Origin: Novosphingobium nitrogenifigens DSM 19370 | GTDB lineage: Bacteria > Pseudomonadota > Alphaproteobacteria > Sphingomonadales > Sphingomonadaceae | Assembly (NCBI RefSeq): GCF_000192575.1 | Contig: NZ_GL876934.1 | Location: 315,197 to 379,196, forward strand | Length of the DNA: 64,000 bases | Reading direction: 5' to 3' | In this document: in pieces, positions 44,683-55,622 of the stretch | How positions within the stretch are numbered: position 1 is the stretch's first letter | Layout: each line of letters opens with the position of its first letter | Program-made: the position numbers and the translations under genes | Notes under the pieces: model-generated | Told to the model about the DNA's origin: nothing | Database searches by the model: none | What the model saw: the letters and a program-made list of their open reading frames with translations, nothing else

Positions 44683-46080
44683 TTATTGTTCGCCCAGCCA
44701 GGACGCGAGCGGCGCGTCGAACGGCAGGCGCTCACCAGCAGTCTCAGCCTCGTCGATGCGGGCAAAGGCATTCTGCACATAGCGGACGCCATAGTAGCGG
44801 AACGGCTCGACTTCCCAGCGCGGCGCCTGCGGGCGATGAAACGGCAGGCCTTCGAGACTGGAGGGCTTGCCCAGCACTTGCGCAGCAAGCAGGCTGGCCG
44901 AAAGCGCCGACGTCGCCACCCCGCGCCCGGTATAGCCTTCGCAGCGGGCATGGCGGCTGTCGGGGTCGAACCAGACACTCGGAACCCAGTCGCGCGGAAT
45001 GCCCAGATAGCCGCCCCAGGAATGAGTGAAGCGCACCCCGTGCAAGAGCGGCCACCAGTCACGCACTTCGCCGCGCATCTTGGTGAAGATGGCCTCGTCG
45101 CGCACGACGTCCTCGGGCATGGCCGAGGCATATTGGTACAGCGCCCCGCGACTGCCATAGAGAATCCGGCCATCGGTCGTCTTGGTCAGGTAATTCTTGG
45201 TGTGGACCGGCGAACTGAGAGATTCGCCCGCGGCCCAGCCGATTTCCTCCCACTGCGCAGGTGTCAGCGGCTCGGACAGAATGATCATCGAGGACATCGG
45301 CAAGAGGTCGCGGCGGAATTGCGACAAGCCGCTGAGATAGGCTTCCCCCGCCGTTACCACCGCGCGGCGCGCGGACACGAAACCGCCCTTGGTTTCCAGC
45401 CCCGCATCGCTCCCGAAGCGAACCGACTTTACCGCCGTCCCCTCATAGATGCGCACGCCGCGCGCTTCGAGCGCACGGGCAAGACCGCGCACCAGTCGCC
45501 CCGGATGGACCGCCGCGCCCCCATCGCTCGCCAGCCCGCCATGAACCTTGGTCGCGTGGACCCGGTCAAAAGCCTCGGATGCGGACAGGATGCGCTTGTC
45601 GTCGGCAAGCCCCAGCCGCTGAAACGTCCGCAGCGTCGCATAGAGGCCGGGCAATTGATGTTCGCCCCGCGCCAGCGTGAGGAGGCCGGTCTTGCGATAA
45701 TGGGCGTCGATCCCGGCTTCCGCGAGAGTGGTGCCAATGCTCTCGACCATGTCCTCGAGCGCGAGCAGCGTCGCGCGGGCCTTGTCGGCGCCGAACCGCG
45801 CGATCATCGCATGGGCATCGACCGGATAGCGCGGGGACACCCAGCCGCCGTTCCGCCCCGAGGCCCCGTGCCCGACGAAATCCCGTTCCACGATGACGAT
45901 GTCGAGCGAAGGTTCGTGCTGAAGCAGGAACCAGGCGGTCCACAGCCCGGTAAAACCGCCGCCCATGATGGCGACGTCGGCCGTGATATCCGATTTCAGG
46001 CGCGGCCGGGGCGACAGGTCGTCTCCACAGGTTTCCAGCCAGAACGATACCGCCTGTGGGGCCAGTTTCCGGTTCGCCAT
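44683..46080 (-). CDS. FAD-dependent amine oxidoreductase (PuuB/DAO-like)
   Basis: A 465-aa D-amino-acid-oxidase-fold flavoprotein. The dinucleotide motif IMGGGFTGLWTAWFL lies near residue 38 and the motif SGRNGGWVSPRYP follows, as in gamma-glutamylputrescine oxidase PuuB and related FAD amine oxidases. It would oxidise an amine to an aldehyde for the neighbouring dehydrogenase. No puuA, puuC or puuD partner is seen, so the exact amine is open. A 6-bp inverted repeat lies upstream. Confidence 0.85.
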   Translation of the reverse strand: MANRKLAPQAVSFWLETCGDDLSPRPRLKSDITADVAIMGGGFTGLWTAWFLLQHEPSLDIVIVERDFVGHGASGRNGGWVSPRYPVDAHAMIARFGADKARATLLALEDMVESIGTTLAEAGIDAHYRKTGLLTLARGEHQLPGLYATLRTFQRLGLADDKRILSASEAFDRVHATKVHGGLASDGGAAVHPGRLVRGLARALEARGVRIYEGTAVKSVRFGSDAGLETKGGFVSARRAVVTAGEAYLSGLSQFRRDLLPMSSMIILSEPLTPAQWEEIGWAAGESLSSPVHTKNYLTKTTDGRILYGSRGALYQYASAMPEDVVRDEAIFTKMRGEVRDWWPLLHGVRFTHSWGGYLGIPRDWVPSVWFDPDSRHARCEGYTGRGVATSALSASLLAAQVLGKPSSLEGLPFHRPQAPRWEVEPFRYYGVRYVQNAFARIDEAETAGERLPFDAPLASWLGEQ

Positions 46081-46113
46081 GATCCTATCCGCTTGAGTGA
46101 GCCTTCGAACCCG

Positions 46114-46136
46114 CTTGATGTGATCTCAGGATCAAG
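46114..46136. promoter_or_regulatory. Inverted repeat in the amine oxidase/M24 divergent gap
   Basis: CTTGAT and ATCAAG are exact inverses with an 11-nt spacer in the 147-nt gap between divergent genes. Possible operator; no regulator gene is adjacent. Confidence 0.35.
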
Positions 46137-46227
46137 AAAAAGCCACAGCGTTCAAGGAAAAAGAGCAACAAGGGTGACGCGGCCTCGCGAATTGCGCGGC
46201 AGGCACGAGCGGTGTAGCCCTTGCCCC

Positions 46228-46908
46228 ATGCCAACCTCTGCATCCTCTCGCCATCCGATCCGCGAAGCCATCGGCCCCAATTATTCGCTCGATGCGATGC
46301 ATGCCGCGCAGGAACAGACTTGGCGCGCGGTCGAAGCCATCGCCGCCCGCATCGTTCCGGGCATGCGCGAAAGCGAGGCTCAGGCACTGGGCGAGGAAAT
46401 CCTCGCGCATCACGGCATGGAACTGGACTGGCACCCGCTCCTCGTCCGCTTCGGCCCGAACACGCTCAAACTGTTCAGTGAAAAGAGCGACGGCGATCCC
46501 GTGCTGGGCGAGGACGATATCTTCTTCATCGACATGGGGCCGGTTTTCGGCGGCCATGAAGGGGATGCGGGGGCGACCTACGTGACCGGCAAAGATCCCG
46601 AAATGGCAGCCTGTGCCAAGGCCGCGCGGACCCTGTTCGATAAAGTGCGCAAGATCTGGCACAAGGGCGACGTCGGCGGCATCGCCCTTTACGAAGCGGC
46701 CGCGCACGAAGCCCATAAAATGGGCTGGGAACTCAATCTGGAAGTCAAGGGACACCGGGTGAGCGATTACCCCCACCGCGCCCTGCCGCCGGGCGGCAAG
46801 CTCGGCACATTCGAAGACGTACCGGGTGCGGGCCTGTGGATTCTGGAAATCCAGATCCGCCATCCCACGCGCCTGTTCGGCGCCTTTTTCGAAGACTTGC
46901 TCGCCTGA
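46228..46908 (+). CDS. M24-family metallopeptidase (Xaa-Pro-type)
   Basis: A 226-aa single-domain pita-bread peptidase. Likely metal ligands are D in FIDMGP, D in EGDAGAT, H in KGHRVSDYPH, E in ILEIQI and E in FFEDLL; the usual GHGIG motif reads GHRVS. The short form lacks the N-terminal creatinase domain. The family includes aminopeptidase P, prolidase and creatinase, so it might also hydrolyse a non-peptide amide. It is divergent to the amine oxidase gene. A strong hairpin follows the stop. Confidence 0.82.
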   Translation: MPTSASSRHPIREAIGPNYSLDAMHAAQEQTWRAVEAIAARIVPGMRESEAQALGEEILAHHGMELDWHPLLVRFGPNTLKLFSEKSDGDPVLGEDDIFFIDMGPVFGGHEGDAGATYVTGKDPEMAACAKAARTLFDKVRKIWHKGDVGGIALYEAAAHEAHKMGWELNLEVKGHRVSDYPHRALPPGGKLGTFEDVPGAGLWILEIQIRHPTRLFGAFFEDLLA

Positions 46909-46929
46909 GCCCTGCCCGCCGGGCAGGGC
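46909..46929. terminator. Bidirectional hairpin between the M24 gene and pit
   Basis: A perfect 9-bp inverted repeat with a 3-nt loop (46909-46917 with 46921-46929) immediately after the M24 stop and 17 nt from the convergent pit stop. Confidence 0.65.
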
Positions 46930-46945
46930 CACAGGCCACACGGGA

Positions 46946-47950
46946 TCAGAGAGCCCGCGCGATTTCGTAGAACAGCGCGCCGACCGCAGCCGAGGCCGGG
47001 ATCGTCACCACCCAGGCGACAACGACCCGCTGCGCCACGCTCCAGCGCACGGCCGAGGCGCGCCGGGCGGCGCCCACGCCGACGACACAGCCGGTGATGG
47101 TGTGCGTCGTCGAAACCGGGATGCCGAAGGCGCTCGCCGCAAAGAGCATTACCGAGCCGCCCGCCGAAGCACAGAAGCCCTGATGATGCGACAGCTTGGT
47201 GATACGGCTGCCCATGGTTTCGATGATCTTCCAGCCACCCGAAAGAGTGCCGAGGCCCATCGCGGTATAGCAGCACAGCACGACCCAGGTCGGAACGTGG
47301 AACGTGGGTCCAAGCAGTCCTTGCGAATAGAGCAGGACGGCAATGATCCCCATGGTCTTTTGCGCGTCATTGGCGCCGTGGCCGAGCGAATAGGCTGCAG
47401 CCGAAACCAGATGGAGCCGCTTGAACCCCTTCTCTGCCGTCTTTGCGGTTGCCCAGACCAGCGCCCAGGACGTGAGAAGGAAGAACAGCATCGAAACGAT
47501 CAGGCCGAGAACCGGCGACAGCACGATCGCGACCGTCGTGGTGGTAAGGCCACCCCACACGATCGCCCCCGGGCCCGCGTGCATGATCCCCGCCCCCAGC
47601 AACCCGCCGACCAGCGCGTGGCTCGACGAGGAAGGGATGCCGCGCCACCAGGTGATGACATTCCACGCCATCGCCCCGACCAGCGCACCAAAGATGACCT
47701 GCGGGGTCACCACGTCCTTGTTGATGATCCCCTTGCCGACCGTTTCGGCAACTTTCAGACCGAACGTGAAATAGGCGGCAAAATTGAAGAAAGCCGCAAA
47801 GAGCACCGCCTGAACCGGCGTCAGCAGACGCGTCGAGACCACCGTCGCGATGGAATTGGCCGCGTCGTGAAGGCCGTTGAGGAAGTCGAAGGCCAGCGCC
47901 ATGATCACCAGACCGATGATCAAGGGCAGCGCGACGCTGAGATGCATCAT
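46946..47950 (-). CDS. pit: Low-affinity inorganic phosphate transporter (PiT family)
   Basis: A 334-aa PiT phosphate permease with about ten helices. The family signatures are FDFLNGLHDAANSIA near the N-terminus and its repeat SLGHGANDAQKTMGI in the second half. It carries metal-phosphate with H+. It follows the NUDIX-DUF47 gene by 12 nt on the same strand; DUF47 (PhoU-like) proteins are standard Pit partners. Confidence 0.95.
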   Translation of the reverse strand: MMHLSVALPLIIGLVIMALAFDFLNGLHDAANSIATVVSTRLLTPVQAVLFAAFFNFAAYFTFGLKVAETVGKGIINKDVVTPQVIFGALVGAMAWNVITWWRGIPSSSSHALVGGLLGAGIMHAGPGAIVWGGLTTTTVAIVLSPVLGLIVSMLFFLLTSWALVWATAKTAEKGFKRLHLVSAAAYSLGHGANDAQKTMGIIAVLLYSQGLLGPTFHVPTWVVLCCYTAMGLGTLSGGWKIIETMGSRITKLSHHQGFCASAGGSVMLFAASAFGIPVSTTHTITGCVVGVGAARRASAVRWSVAQRVVVAWVVTIPASAAVGALFYEIARAL

Positions 47951-47962
47951 TGTCCCGCCCCC

Positions 47963-49108
47963 TCAGGCGTGGTCGATCACGAGATTGTCGATCTCGTTGG
48001 CGACATCCTCGAACTTGTCGACGACCCGTTCGAGGTGAATGTAGATTTCACGCGCGACGAAGAAACGCATCGGCGCGGATTCGCCATGTGTCTTGAACGC
48101 CTTGGTCAGGCCGACGTGATAGATTTCGTCGGCACGCCCTTCGAGACGGATCAGGCGCTCGGTCAGTTCGTGCAGGCGCGCTGCATTGCCGTGGATCGTG
48201 CGCAGCAGCGGCAAAGCCTCGGCGATCAGGCGCGCGGCTTCGACGATGATCGCCGCCATGTCCTGCATTTCCGGCTCGAATGCCGTCACTTCATAGATCG
48301 AGACGGCATTGGCGGTCTGGTACATCTGGTCGATGGCATCGTCCATCGACCCGATCAGCGACGTGATCGCGCCGCGATCGAACGGGGTGAGGAACGTCTT
48401 GCGGACGGTCACCAGAACTTCGCGAGTAATCGCATCGGCGTCGTTTTCACGCTCGATGATTTCGCGCACATGGTCGGCCATGCCCGAACCGCCCTGAAGC
48501 AGGCGAGCGAGCGCGCTGCTGCCGGCAACGATCGTCTGCCCATGGGCCTCGAACAGCTCGAAGAAGTTGCCCTGGCGCGGCAACAGGTTCTGGAACCAGT
48601 GGAACATCCCCATTTTCTCCTTCACGCTGCCGATGCTGCGGACAAGCGGTGTGGCTTCGGTATGCGCGCTGAGGTCGGTAGTCCGGAAACAGCGGATCAT
48701 GACGGCAAGGTCGGGTTCGTCGACCATCTGTGCCGCCTCGGCGAGCGAGAACCAGCGACGCGTACGTTCGCCTGCTTCCTGCCAGCCATCCAGTTCCGAC
48801 GTAACGGCCAGCGGGAACACCAGCACATTCGCCTTGACCGCCGCGCCCGAGCGCAACGTCTTGCGATATTGATAACTACCGATCGGGGTCGGGCAGATCG
48901 CCCCCGTCACTCCCGCTTCTTCCAGTGCCTCGCGCGCGGCCGCGGCATGCGGCTGCTCGCCCTTGCTCCCGTTTCCCTTGGGCAGAACCCAGCGGCCCGT
49001 CCCTCGCGAGGTGACAAGCATGATCTCCGTTGGAGCGGAAAGACCGTCACCCGAGGTGCGGTACGGCAAGGCGGCAATCTGTCGGACGGTTCGACTCCCC
49101 AATCTCAA
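47963..49108 (-). CDS. NUDIX hydrolase fused to DUF47 PhoU-like Pit accessory protein
   Basis: One 381-aa open frame carries two domains. Residues 1-160 are NUDIX: the box GX5EX7REUXEEXGU is complete, starting at GNGSKGE. Residues 168-381 are a DUF47/PhoU-like helical protein (MFHWFQNLLPRQGNFFELF onward), the usual cytosolic partner of Pit. A strong AAGGAG lies nine bases before an internal ATG at 48607, so the 214-aa DUF47 protein could also be made alone. The NUDIX start is a TTG at 49108; no ATG precedes its conserved region. pit follows 12 nt later. Confidence 0.85.
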   Translation of the reverse strand: MRLGSRTVRQIAALPYRTSGDGLSAPTEIMLVTSRGTGRWVLPKGNGSKGEQPHAAAAREALEEAGVTGAICPTPIGSYQYRKTLRSGAAVKANVLVFPLAVTSELDGWQEAGERTRRWFSLAEAAQMVDEPDLAVMIRCFRTTDLSAHTEATPLVRSIGSVKEKMGMFHWFQNLLPRQGNFFELFEAHGQTIVAGSSALARLLQGGSGMADHVREIIERENDADAITREVLVTVRKTFLTPFDRGAITSLIGSMDDAIDQMYQTANAVSIYEVTAFEPEMQDMAAIIVEAARLIAEALPLLRTIHGNAARLHELTERLIRLEGRADEIYHVGLTKAFKTHGESAPMRFFVAREIYIHLERVVDKFEDVANEIDNLVIDHA

Positions 49109-49206
49109 GCGGCGGGTGGGCGCTAGTCAGCAAAACGGCATTTCGTCAAGGAACGAGCGACTTTGTCACGCAATTCGCGACGACCCCGCATAGCACAACC
49201 GCAACG

Positions 49207-49234
49207 AAAAAGGCGCCCAAGAGAGGGCGCCTTT
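49207..49234 (-). terminator. Rho-independent terminator of gltBD
   Basis: A perfect 10-bp stem (49209-49218 with 49225-49234) followed on the minus strand by five T. It lies 72 nt past the gltD stop. Confidence 0.85.
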
Positions 49235-49306
49235 CCCGGTAATCCACGGTTTTCCGCTTCTGCGCCGTCCCGCATTCCGGCCGGACCGGAACGCGGGACG
49301 AAACCT

Positions 49307-50740
49307 TCAGCGCGGAAGTTCGGAAACGCCCATCAGCGCCTCGTCCACCGCGCGGGCGCACTGGCGACCTTCGCGGATGGCCCAGACGACCAGGCTCTGA
49401 CCGCGACGCATGTCCCCGCACGAGAACACGTTTTCGACGCTGGTCTGATAGTTGTCGGTGCTTGCCGCGACATTGCCGCGCCCGTCGAGCGAAACGCCCG
49501 CCTGTTCGAGCAGGCCCTGCTTGCGGGGACCGACAAAGCCCATGGCAAGGAAGATCAGGTCGGCCTTGAGCGTGAACTCGCTGCCCGGCACTTCCTGCAT
49601 CTTGCCGTCGACCCATTCGACCCGCACGCATTCGAGACCAGTCACGTCGTTTTCGCCGGTCACGCGCTTGGTCAGCACGGCGAATTCGCGGGTGACGCCT
49701 TCGTCGTGGCTGGTCGAAGTGCGCAGCTTGAGCGGCCAGTTGGGCCAGCTCAGTGCCTTGTCTTCCTTTTCGGGAGGACGCGGCATGATTTCAAGCTGGG
49801 TAACCGACAGCGCGCCCTGCCGGTTGGAAGTGCCGACGCAGTCCGAACCGGTGTCGCCACCGCCGATGACAATGACGTGCTTGCCGGTCGCGGTCAGCGA
49901 CCCGCGCGGTGCGGCGCGGATTTCATCGTCGCCGGCATTGCGCTTGTTCTGCTGCGTCAGGAATTCCATGGCGAAGCGCACGCCCGGCAGTTCGAAGCCG
50001 GGGATATGCAGCGGACGCGGATCTTCCGCCCCGCCCGCGAGCACGATCGCGTCGAAATTCTCGCGCAGCGAGGCGATCGAGACCGTCACGCCGACTTCCA
50101 CCGAGGTGCGGAATTCGACGCCTTCGGCCATCATCTGCACCATGCGGCGATTGATGAGGTGCTTTTCCATCTTGAAGTCGGGAATGCCGTAGCGGAGCAA
50201 CCCGCCGACACGATCCGACTTCTCGAACACCGTCACCGAATGACCGGCGCGAGCAAGCTGCTGTGCGCAGGCCATGCCCGCCGGGCCCGAACCCACGACC
50301 GCAACCGACTTGCCGCTCTTCTTGACCGGAGCCTGCGGCCCGATCCAGCCTTCGCGCCAGCCCTTGTCGACGATCGCGCATTCGATCGACTTGATGGTGA
50401 CCGGCTGGTCAACGATGTTCAGCGTGCAGGCCGCCTCGCACGGAGCGGGGCAGATGCGCCCGGTGAATTCCGGGAAGTTGTTGGTCGAGTGGAGATTGTC
50501 CAGCGCTTCGCGCCAGTCGTTGTCATAGACCAGGTGGTTCCAGTCCGGGATCTGGTTGTTCACCGGACAGCCGTTGTGACAATAGGGAATACCGCAATTC
50601 ATGCAGCGCGAAGCCTGTCCCTGAAGGGTCGCTTCGTCGTGCGCGATCACGAATTCGCGATAGTGCTTCAGCCGTTCCGAAGGCGCGTCATAGCCGCGAT
50701 CCTTGCGCTCGATTTCGAGAAAGCCGGTTGCCTTGCCCAT
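49307..50740 (-). CDS. gltD: Glutamate synthase (NADPH) small subunit
   Basis: A 477-aa GltD that passes electrons from NADPH through FAD and iron-sulfur centres to the large subunit. N-terminal cysteine clusters ([19 protein letters not shown] and CPAPCEAAC) hold the Fe-S sites, with FAD motif [14 protein letters not shown] and NADPH motif [13 protein letters not shown] chose the ATG at 50740, nine bases after AAGGA, instead of a TTG at 50749. It follows gltB by 12 nt. Confidence 0.96.
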   Translation of the reverse strand: MGKATGFLEIERKDRGYDAPSERLKHYREFVIAHDEATLQGQASRCMNCGIPYCHNGCPVNNQIPDWNHLVYDNDWREALDNLHSTNNFPEFTGRICPAPCEAACTLNIVDQPVTIKSIECAIVDKGWREGWIGPQAPVKKSGKSVAVVGSGPAGMACAQQLARAGHSVTVFEKSDRVGGLLRYGIPDFKMEKHLINRRMVQMMAEGVEFRTSVEVGVTVSIASLRENFDAIVLAGGAEDPRPLHIPGFELPGVRFAMEFLTQQNKRNAGDDEIRAAPRGSLTATGKHVIVIGGGDTGSDCVGTSNRQGALSVTQLEIMPRPPEKEDKALSWPNWPLKLRTSTSHDEGVTREFAVLTKRVTGENDVTGLECVRVEWVDGKMQEVPGSEFTLKADLIFLAMGFVGPRKQGLLEQAGVSLDGRGNVAASTDNYQTSVENVFSCGDMRRGQSLVVWAIREGRQCARAVDEALMGVSELPR

Positions 50741-50752
50741 CTCATTCAATCC

Positions 50753-53700
50753 TTATTCGGCCGCGACCGAAGCGGCGGCGAGGCGCTCGGCCTCCATCTG
50801 GCGGAGCGCACGCGCATAGTCGCGCGGCATGACCTTCACGAAGCGGGGCAGTTCCTCGGCCCAATTGTCGAGGATGTCCCGTGCACGCTTGCTGCCGGTG
50901 TGGAGCAAGTGGCGTTCGATCAGGATGCGCAGTCGTTCCGCGTCATGACGCAGCATGTCGCCCATGCCATAGTCGTGAATGTCGACCCCGCGCTGCTGCG
51001 GACGACCTGCGCCGTCCTCTTCGTCGCGTTCCGCCGAGATCGGCAGGAGATCGACCATGGCCCCGTTGACGAGAGCCGGGAAACGGCCTTCGGGGTCATA
51101 GACATAGGCAATACCGCCGGACATGCCCGCCGCGAAATTGCGGCCGGTCTTGCCCAGAACGACGACGACGCCGCCGGTCATGTATTCGCAGCCGTGGTCC
51201 CCGGTGCCTTCGACCACCGCAAGGGCACCCGAATTGCGCACCGCGAAACGTTCGCCGCCGACGCCGTTGAAGAACGCTTCGCCCGCGATCGCACCATACA
51301 GCACGGTGTTGCCGACGATGATGTTCTCGGCCGCTTCACGATCGACGTGGGTCGGCTGACGCACGATCACCCGGCCGCCCGAAAGCCCCTTGCCGACATA
51401 GTCGTTGGCATCGCCGACGAGGTCCAGCGTGACACCATGAGCAAGGAACGCGCCAAAGGACTGCCCCGCGACACCCTTGAACGCGATGTTGATGGTGTTG
51501 TCGGGGAGACCCGCGTGACCATAGCGACGCGCGACTTCGCCCGACAGCATGGCGCCGACCGTGCGGTTGACGTTGATCACATTGCGTTCGATCCGCACGG
51601 CTTCGCCCTTGTCGAGCGCAGGCCGGGCAGCGGCGATGAGATCGTTGTCGAGCGCGTTTTCGAGCCCGTGGTCCTGCGTCTGGCTCCACGCAAGCGTGGT
51701 GCCCGGCGCCGGATCGACGCGGTGGAGCAGGCGCGTAAGGTCGACGCCGTCCGCCTTCCAGTGATGGATCGCCTTGCGCGCATCGATGCGATCGACCCGA
51801 CCGACCATTTCCGCGACCGTGCGGAAGCCCATTTCGGCCATGATCGCCCGCAGCTCTTCGGCAACGAAGAAGAAGTAGTTGATCACGTGCTCGGGCTTGC
51901 CGGTGAAGCGCGCGCGCAGGACCGGATCCTGCGTCGCCACACCCACCGGGCAGGTGTTGAGATGGCACTTGCGCATCATGATGCAGCCTGCCGCGATCAG
52001 CGGGGCAGTCGCAAAACCGAATTCGTCGGCACCGAGCAGCGCGGCAATCGCCACGTCGCGGCCGGTACGCAGACCACCGTCGGCCTGCACCGCGATACGG
52101 CTGCGCAGGTTGTTGAGCAGCAGCGTCTGCTGGGTTTCGGCAAGGCCGATTTCCCAGGGTGAACCCGCGTGAGTCAGGCTGGTCAGCGGCGACGCGCCGG
52201 TGCCGCCTTCATAGCCCGAGATGGTAACATGGTCCGCGCGCGCCTTCGACACGCCCGCAGCGACCGTGCCCACGCCCACTTCCGACACCAGCTTGACCGA
52301 GATGCGCGCGCCGCCGTTCACGTTCTTGAGATCGTGAATGAGCTGCGCAAGGTCTTCGATCGAATAGATGTCGTGGTGTGGCGGCGGGCTGATGAGGCCC
52401 ACGCCCGGCGTCGAGTGACGCGTGCGTCCGATGACCTTGTCGACCTTGTCACCCGGAAGCTGGCCGCCTTCGCCGGGCTTGGCGCCCTGGGCCATCTTGA
52501 TCTGGATGTCGTCGGCATTGACGAGGTATTCGGCGGTGACGCCGAAACGACCCGAGGCAACCTGCTTGATCGCCGAACGCATCGAATCGCCATTGGCCAT
52601 CGGCTTGAAGCGATCGGGCTCTTCGCCGCCTTCACCCGTGTTCGACTTGCCACCGATGCGGTTCATCGCGATCGCGAGCGTGGTGTGGGCTTCGCGGCTG
52701 ATCGAGCCGAAGCTCATCGCACCGGTCGCAAAACGCTTCACGATCTCGCTTGCCGGTTCGACTTCGTCGATCGACAGCGGCTTGTCCGCCTTCTTCAGCT
52801 CCATCAGCCCGCGGATGGTGAGCATCCGTTCGGACTGGTCGTTGATCGACTGCGCGAATTCCCGGTACTTGTCCGAGAAGTTGCCGCGCACGGCATGCTG
52901 GAGATTGGCGACGTTCGACGCGGTCCAGGCGTGTTCCTCGCCGCGCAGGCGCAGCTGGTACATGCCGCCCACGTCGAGCATCTTGCGGTAGATCGGGTTG
53001 TCGCCATAGGCCGCCGCGTGACGACGGACGGTTTCCTCGGCGATTTCCTTGAGCCCCACGCCCTCGATCGAGGTCGCGGTTCCGGTGAAGTACTTCTCAA
53101 CGAACGCGCTCGACAGGCCGATGGCGTCGAAGATCTGCGCACCGCAATAGGACTGGTAGGTCGAGATGCCCATCTTGGACATGACCTTCAGGATGCCCTT
53201 GCCGATCGCCTTGATGTAGTTCTTCTGAACATCATAGGTGCTGAGCGGCAGATCGCGTTCCACCCGGATCGCTTCGAGCGTTTCGAAGGCAATGTAGGGG
53301 TTGATCGCTTCGGCGCCATAACCGGCAAGGACGCAGAAGTGATGGACTTCACGCGCTTCGCCGGTTTCGACGACAAGGCCGGTCTGCATGCGCAGGCCCT
53401 GACGGACGAGGTGGTGGTGCACCGCCGCCGTCGCCAGGAGCGCGGGCATCGGCACCCGGTTCTCGTTCTGGGCACGGTCGGACAGGATCAGGATGTTCTT
53501 GTCCGCCAGAACCGCTTCGGTCGCGGCCCAGCACATTTCCTTGAGCGCCTGTTCGAGCCCGGCAGCGCCGGTCGAAGCGTCCCAGGTGATGTCGATCGTG
53601 CCGGTCCGGAACGCGCCGTCGAGCGCGGCCTCGACCGAGCGGATCTTGGCCACTTCCTCGTTGGTAAGGATCGGCTGTGCGACTTCGAGACGCTTGTGCG

Positions 53701-55393
53701 TCCCGGCGTCACGGCCGAGCAGGTTCGGACGCGGACCGATCATCGAGACCAGGCTCATCACCAGTTCCTCGCGGATCGGGTCGATCGGCGGGTTGGTGAC
53801 CTGGGCGAAGTTCTGCTTGAAATAGTCGTAGAGCAGACGCGAACGCTTCGAAAGGACCGCAATCGGCGTGTCGGTGCCCATCGACCCCAGCGGATCCTCG
53901 CCGTAGATCGCCATCGGCTCGAGGAACTTCGAGATGTCTTCCTGCGTATAGCCGAAAGCCTGCTGGCGATCGAGCAGCGAAGTCGTTTCCACCGGCAGTG
54001 CGGCCAGCTCAGGCTCGACCACGTCGAGTTCCTTGAGCTTGTACTGCGCAGCGTCCAGCCATTCCTCGTAGGGCTCGGCCCCGGCGAGTTCGGCCTTGAT
54101 TTCCTCGTCCTCGATGATGCGACCCTTTTCAAGGTCGATCAGCAGCATGCGACCGGGCTGGAGACGCCACTTGCGCACGATGTCTTCTTCACGGAACGGC
54201 AGCACGCCGCTTTCCGAGGCCATGCAGATGTGATCGTCACGGGTGATCGAGAAACGCGCAGGACGCAGGCCGTTACGGTCGAGCGTCGCACCGATCTGGC
54301 GCCCGTCGGTGAACGCGACGGCGGCCGGACCGTCCCAGGGTTCCATCAGCGCTGCGTGATATTCATAGAACGCACGACGCTTGGCATCCATGAGCGGGTT
54401 GCCCGCCCAGGCTTCCGGGATCAGCATCATGACCGCATGGGCGAGGCTGTAACCGCCCGCCACCAGCAGTTCGAGCGCATTGTCGAGGCTGGCGGTGTCG
54501 GACTGGCCGTGCGGGATCAGCGGCCACATCTTGTCGAGGTCGGGACCAAGCAGTTCCGATTCCATCGTGCGGCGACGCGCATTCATCCAGTTCACGTTGC
54601 CGCGCACGGTGTTGATTTCACCGTTGTGGGCCACGAAACGGAACGGGTGCGCGAGCTTCCAGCTCGGGAAGGTGTTGGTCGAGAAACGCTGGTGAACAAG
54701 CCCCAGCGCCGAGACACAATCCGGATCGCGCAAGTCGTCGTAGAAACCGCCGACCTGCGTCGCGAGCAGCAGCCCCTTGTAGACGATCGTGCGCGAGGAG
54801 AAGCTCGGCATGTAAAGCTGGCTGATCCCCGGCAGGCCCTGCTTTTCGGCAAGGGCGCGCAGCGGGTTCTGCGTCTGCTTGCGGATCGCGAGCAGCTTGC
54901 GTTCGAACGCGGCCTGATCGGGCGTGTTTTCGCCACGCTTGATGAAGCACTGACGGATCACCGGCATTTCGGCGATGACCGTCGCGCCCAGACCATCGAG
55001 CGTGGTCGGCACATCGCGCCATCCGATCAGTTCCTGCCCTTCCTTGGCAATGAACTTTTCGAAGAATTCAGTGATGAAAGTGCGGCTCGGCTCGTCCTGC
55101 GGCAGGAAGCACATCGCCACGGCGTAATCGCCGGGCGCGGGCAGTTCCTTGCCCTGCGAAGCGGCCCACTTGCGGAAAAGCTGGTCGGGAAGCTGGATCA
55201 GGATCCCCGCGCCGTCACCCAGCAGCGGGTCGGCGCCCACCGCACCGCGGTGGTCGAGATTGCGCAGGATTTCCAGCGCCCGGTCAATGATCGCGTGGCT
55301 TTTCTGCCCTTTAATATGAGCAATAAAGCCCACACCACAGGCATCATGCTCGTTACGCGGATCATAAAGGCCTTGAACCGGCGGAAATCCCAT
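50753..55393 (-). CDS. gltB: Glutamate synthase (NADPH) large subunit
   Basis: A 1546-aa GltB converting glutamine and 2-oxoglutarate to two glutamates. The N-terminal glutaminase nucleophile is C19 in HDACGVGF, exposed after removal of a short propeptide. The central and FMN synthase domains ([46 protein letters not shown]), a 3Fe-4S cluster near [13 protein letters not shown] and a C-terminal GXGXG beta-helix follow. With gltD this forms the ammonium assimilation operon. Confidence 0.97.
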   Translation of the reverse strand: MGFPPVQGLYDPRNEHDACGVGFIAHIKGQKSHAIIDRALEILRNLDHRGAVGADPLLGDGAGILIQLPDQLFRKWAASQGKELPAPGDYAVAMCFLPQDEPSRTFITEFFEKFIAKEGQELIGWRDVPTTLDGLGATVIAEMPVIRQCFIKRGENTPDQAAFERKLLAIRKQTQNPLRALAEKQGLPGISQLYMPSFSSRTIVYKGLLLATQVGGFYDDLRDPDCVSALGLVHQRFSTNTFPSWKLAHPFRFVAHNGEINTVRGNVNWMNARRRTMESELLGPDLDKMWPLIPHGQSDTASLDNALELLVAGGYSLAHAVMMLIPEAWAGNPLMDAKRRAFYEYHAALMEPWDGPAAVAFTDGRQIGATLDRNGLRPARFSITRDDHICMASESGVLPFREEDIVRKWRLQPGRMLLIDLEKGRIIEDEEIKAELAGAEPYEEWLDAAQYKLKELDVVEPELAALPVETTSLLDRQQAFGYTQEDISKFLEPMAIYGEDPLGSMGTDTPIAVLSKRSRLLYDYFKQNFAQVTNPPIDPIREELVMSLVSMIGPRPNLLGRDAGTHKRLEVAQPILTNEEVAKIRSVEAALDGAFRTGTIDITWDASTGAAGLEQALKEMCWAATEAVLADKNILILSDRAQNENRVPMPALLATAAVHHHLVRQGLRMQTGLVVETGEAREVHHFCVLAGYGAEAINPYIAFETLEAIRVERDLPLSTYDVQKNYIKAIGKGILKVMSKMGISTYQSYCGAQIFDAIGLSSAFVEKYFTGTATSIEGVGLKEIAEETVRRHAAAYGDNPIYRKMLDVGGMYQLRLRGEEHAWTASNVANLQHAVRGNFSDKYREFAQSINDQSERMLTIRGLMELKKADKPLSIDEVEPASEIVKRFATGAMSFGSISREAHTTLAIAMNRIGGKSNTGEGGEEPDRFKPMANGDSMRSAIKQVASGRFGVTAEYLVNADDIQIKMAQGAKPGEGGQLPGDKVDKVIGRTRHSTPGVGLISPPPHHDIYSIEDLAQLIHDLKNVNGGARISVKLVSEVGVGTVAAGVSKARADHVTISGYEGGTGASPLTSLTHAGSPWEIGLAETQQTLLLNNLRSRIAVQADGGLRTGRDVAIAALLGADEFGFATAPLIAAGCIMMRKCHLNTCPVGVATQDPVLRARFTGKPEHVINYFFFVAEELRAIMAEMGFRTVAEMVGRVDRIDARKAIHHWKADGVDLTRLLHRVDPAPGTTLAWSQTQDHGLENALDNDLIAAARPALDKGEAVRIERNVINVNRTVGAMLSGEVARRYGHAGLPDNTINIAFKGVAGQSFGAFLAHGVTLDLVGDANDYVGKGLSGGRVIVRQPTHVDREAAENIIVGNTVLYGAIAGEAFFNGVGGERFAVRNSGALAVVEGTGDHGCEYMTGGVVVVLGKTGRNFAAGMSGGIAYVYDPEGRFPALVNGAMVDLLPISAERDEEDGAGRPQQRGVDIHDYGMGDMLRHDAERLRILIERHLLHTGSKRARDILDNWAEELPRFVKVMPRDYARALRQMEAERLAAASVAAE

Positions 55394-55622
55394 CGTCTTT
55401 CAGTTCCTGCAACCAGAGGTCTTTCATTCGCGCGAATCACGCCACCGGAAAGGTAACGAAAGTTGCGCGAATTTTCCCAATGACTGCATGAATGTTATTT
55501 TGCAACCGCGCAACAAGGACAGGTCTGTCAAGAAAGGCCCTGTCGGGCGGTTTGCCTGAAAGTGTTGCCGGAATGCAAACCTTGTCCGGCAACCATGCAG
55601 AACTCGCTCTATCGAAGTACGA

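Noticed and set aside
49163-52162. 999-codon open frame on the plus strand
   Set aside because: Antisense to gltD and gltB, with the same shadow composition.
52169-55456. 1095-codon open frame on the plus strand
   Set aside because: It is fully antisense to gltB. The GC-rich codon bias of gltB leaves a long open shadow frame; composition is Arg/Asp/His-heavy and resembles no protein.
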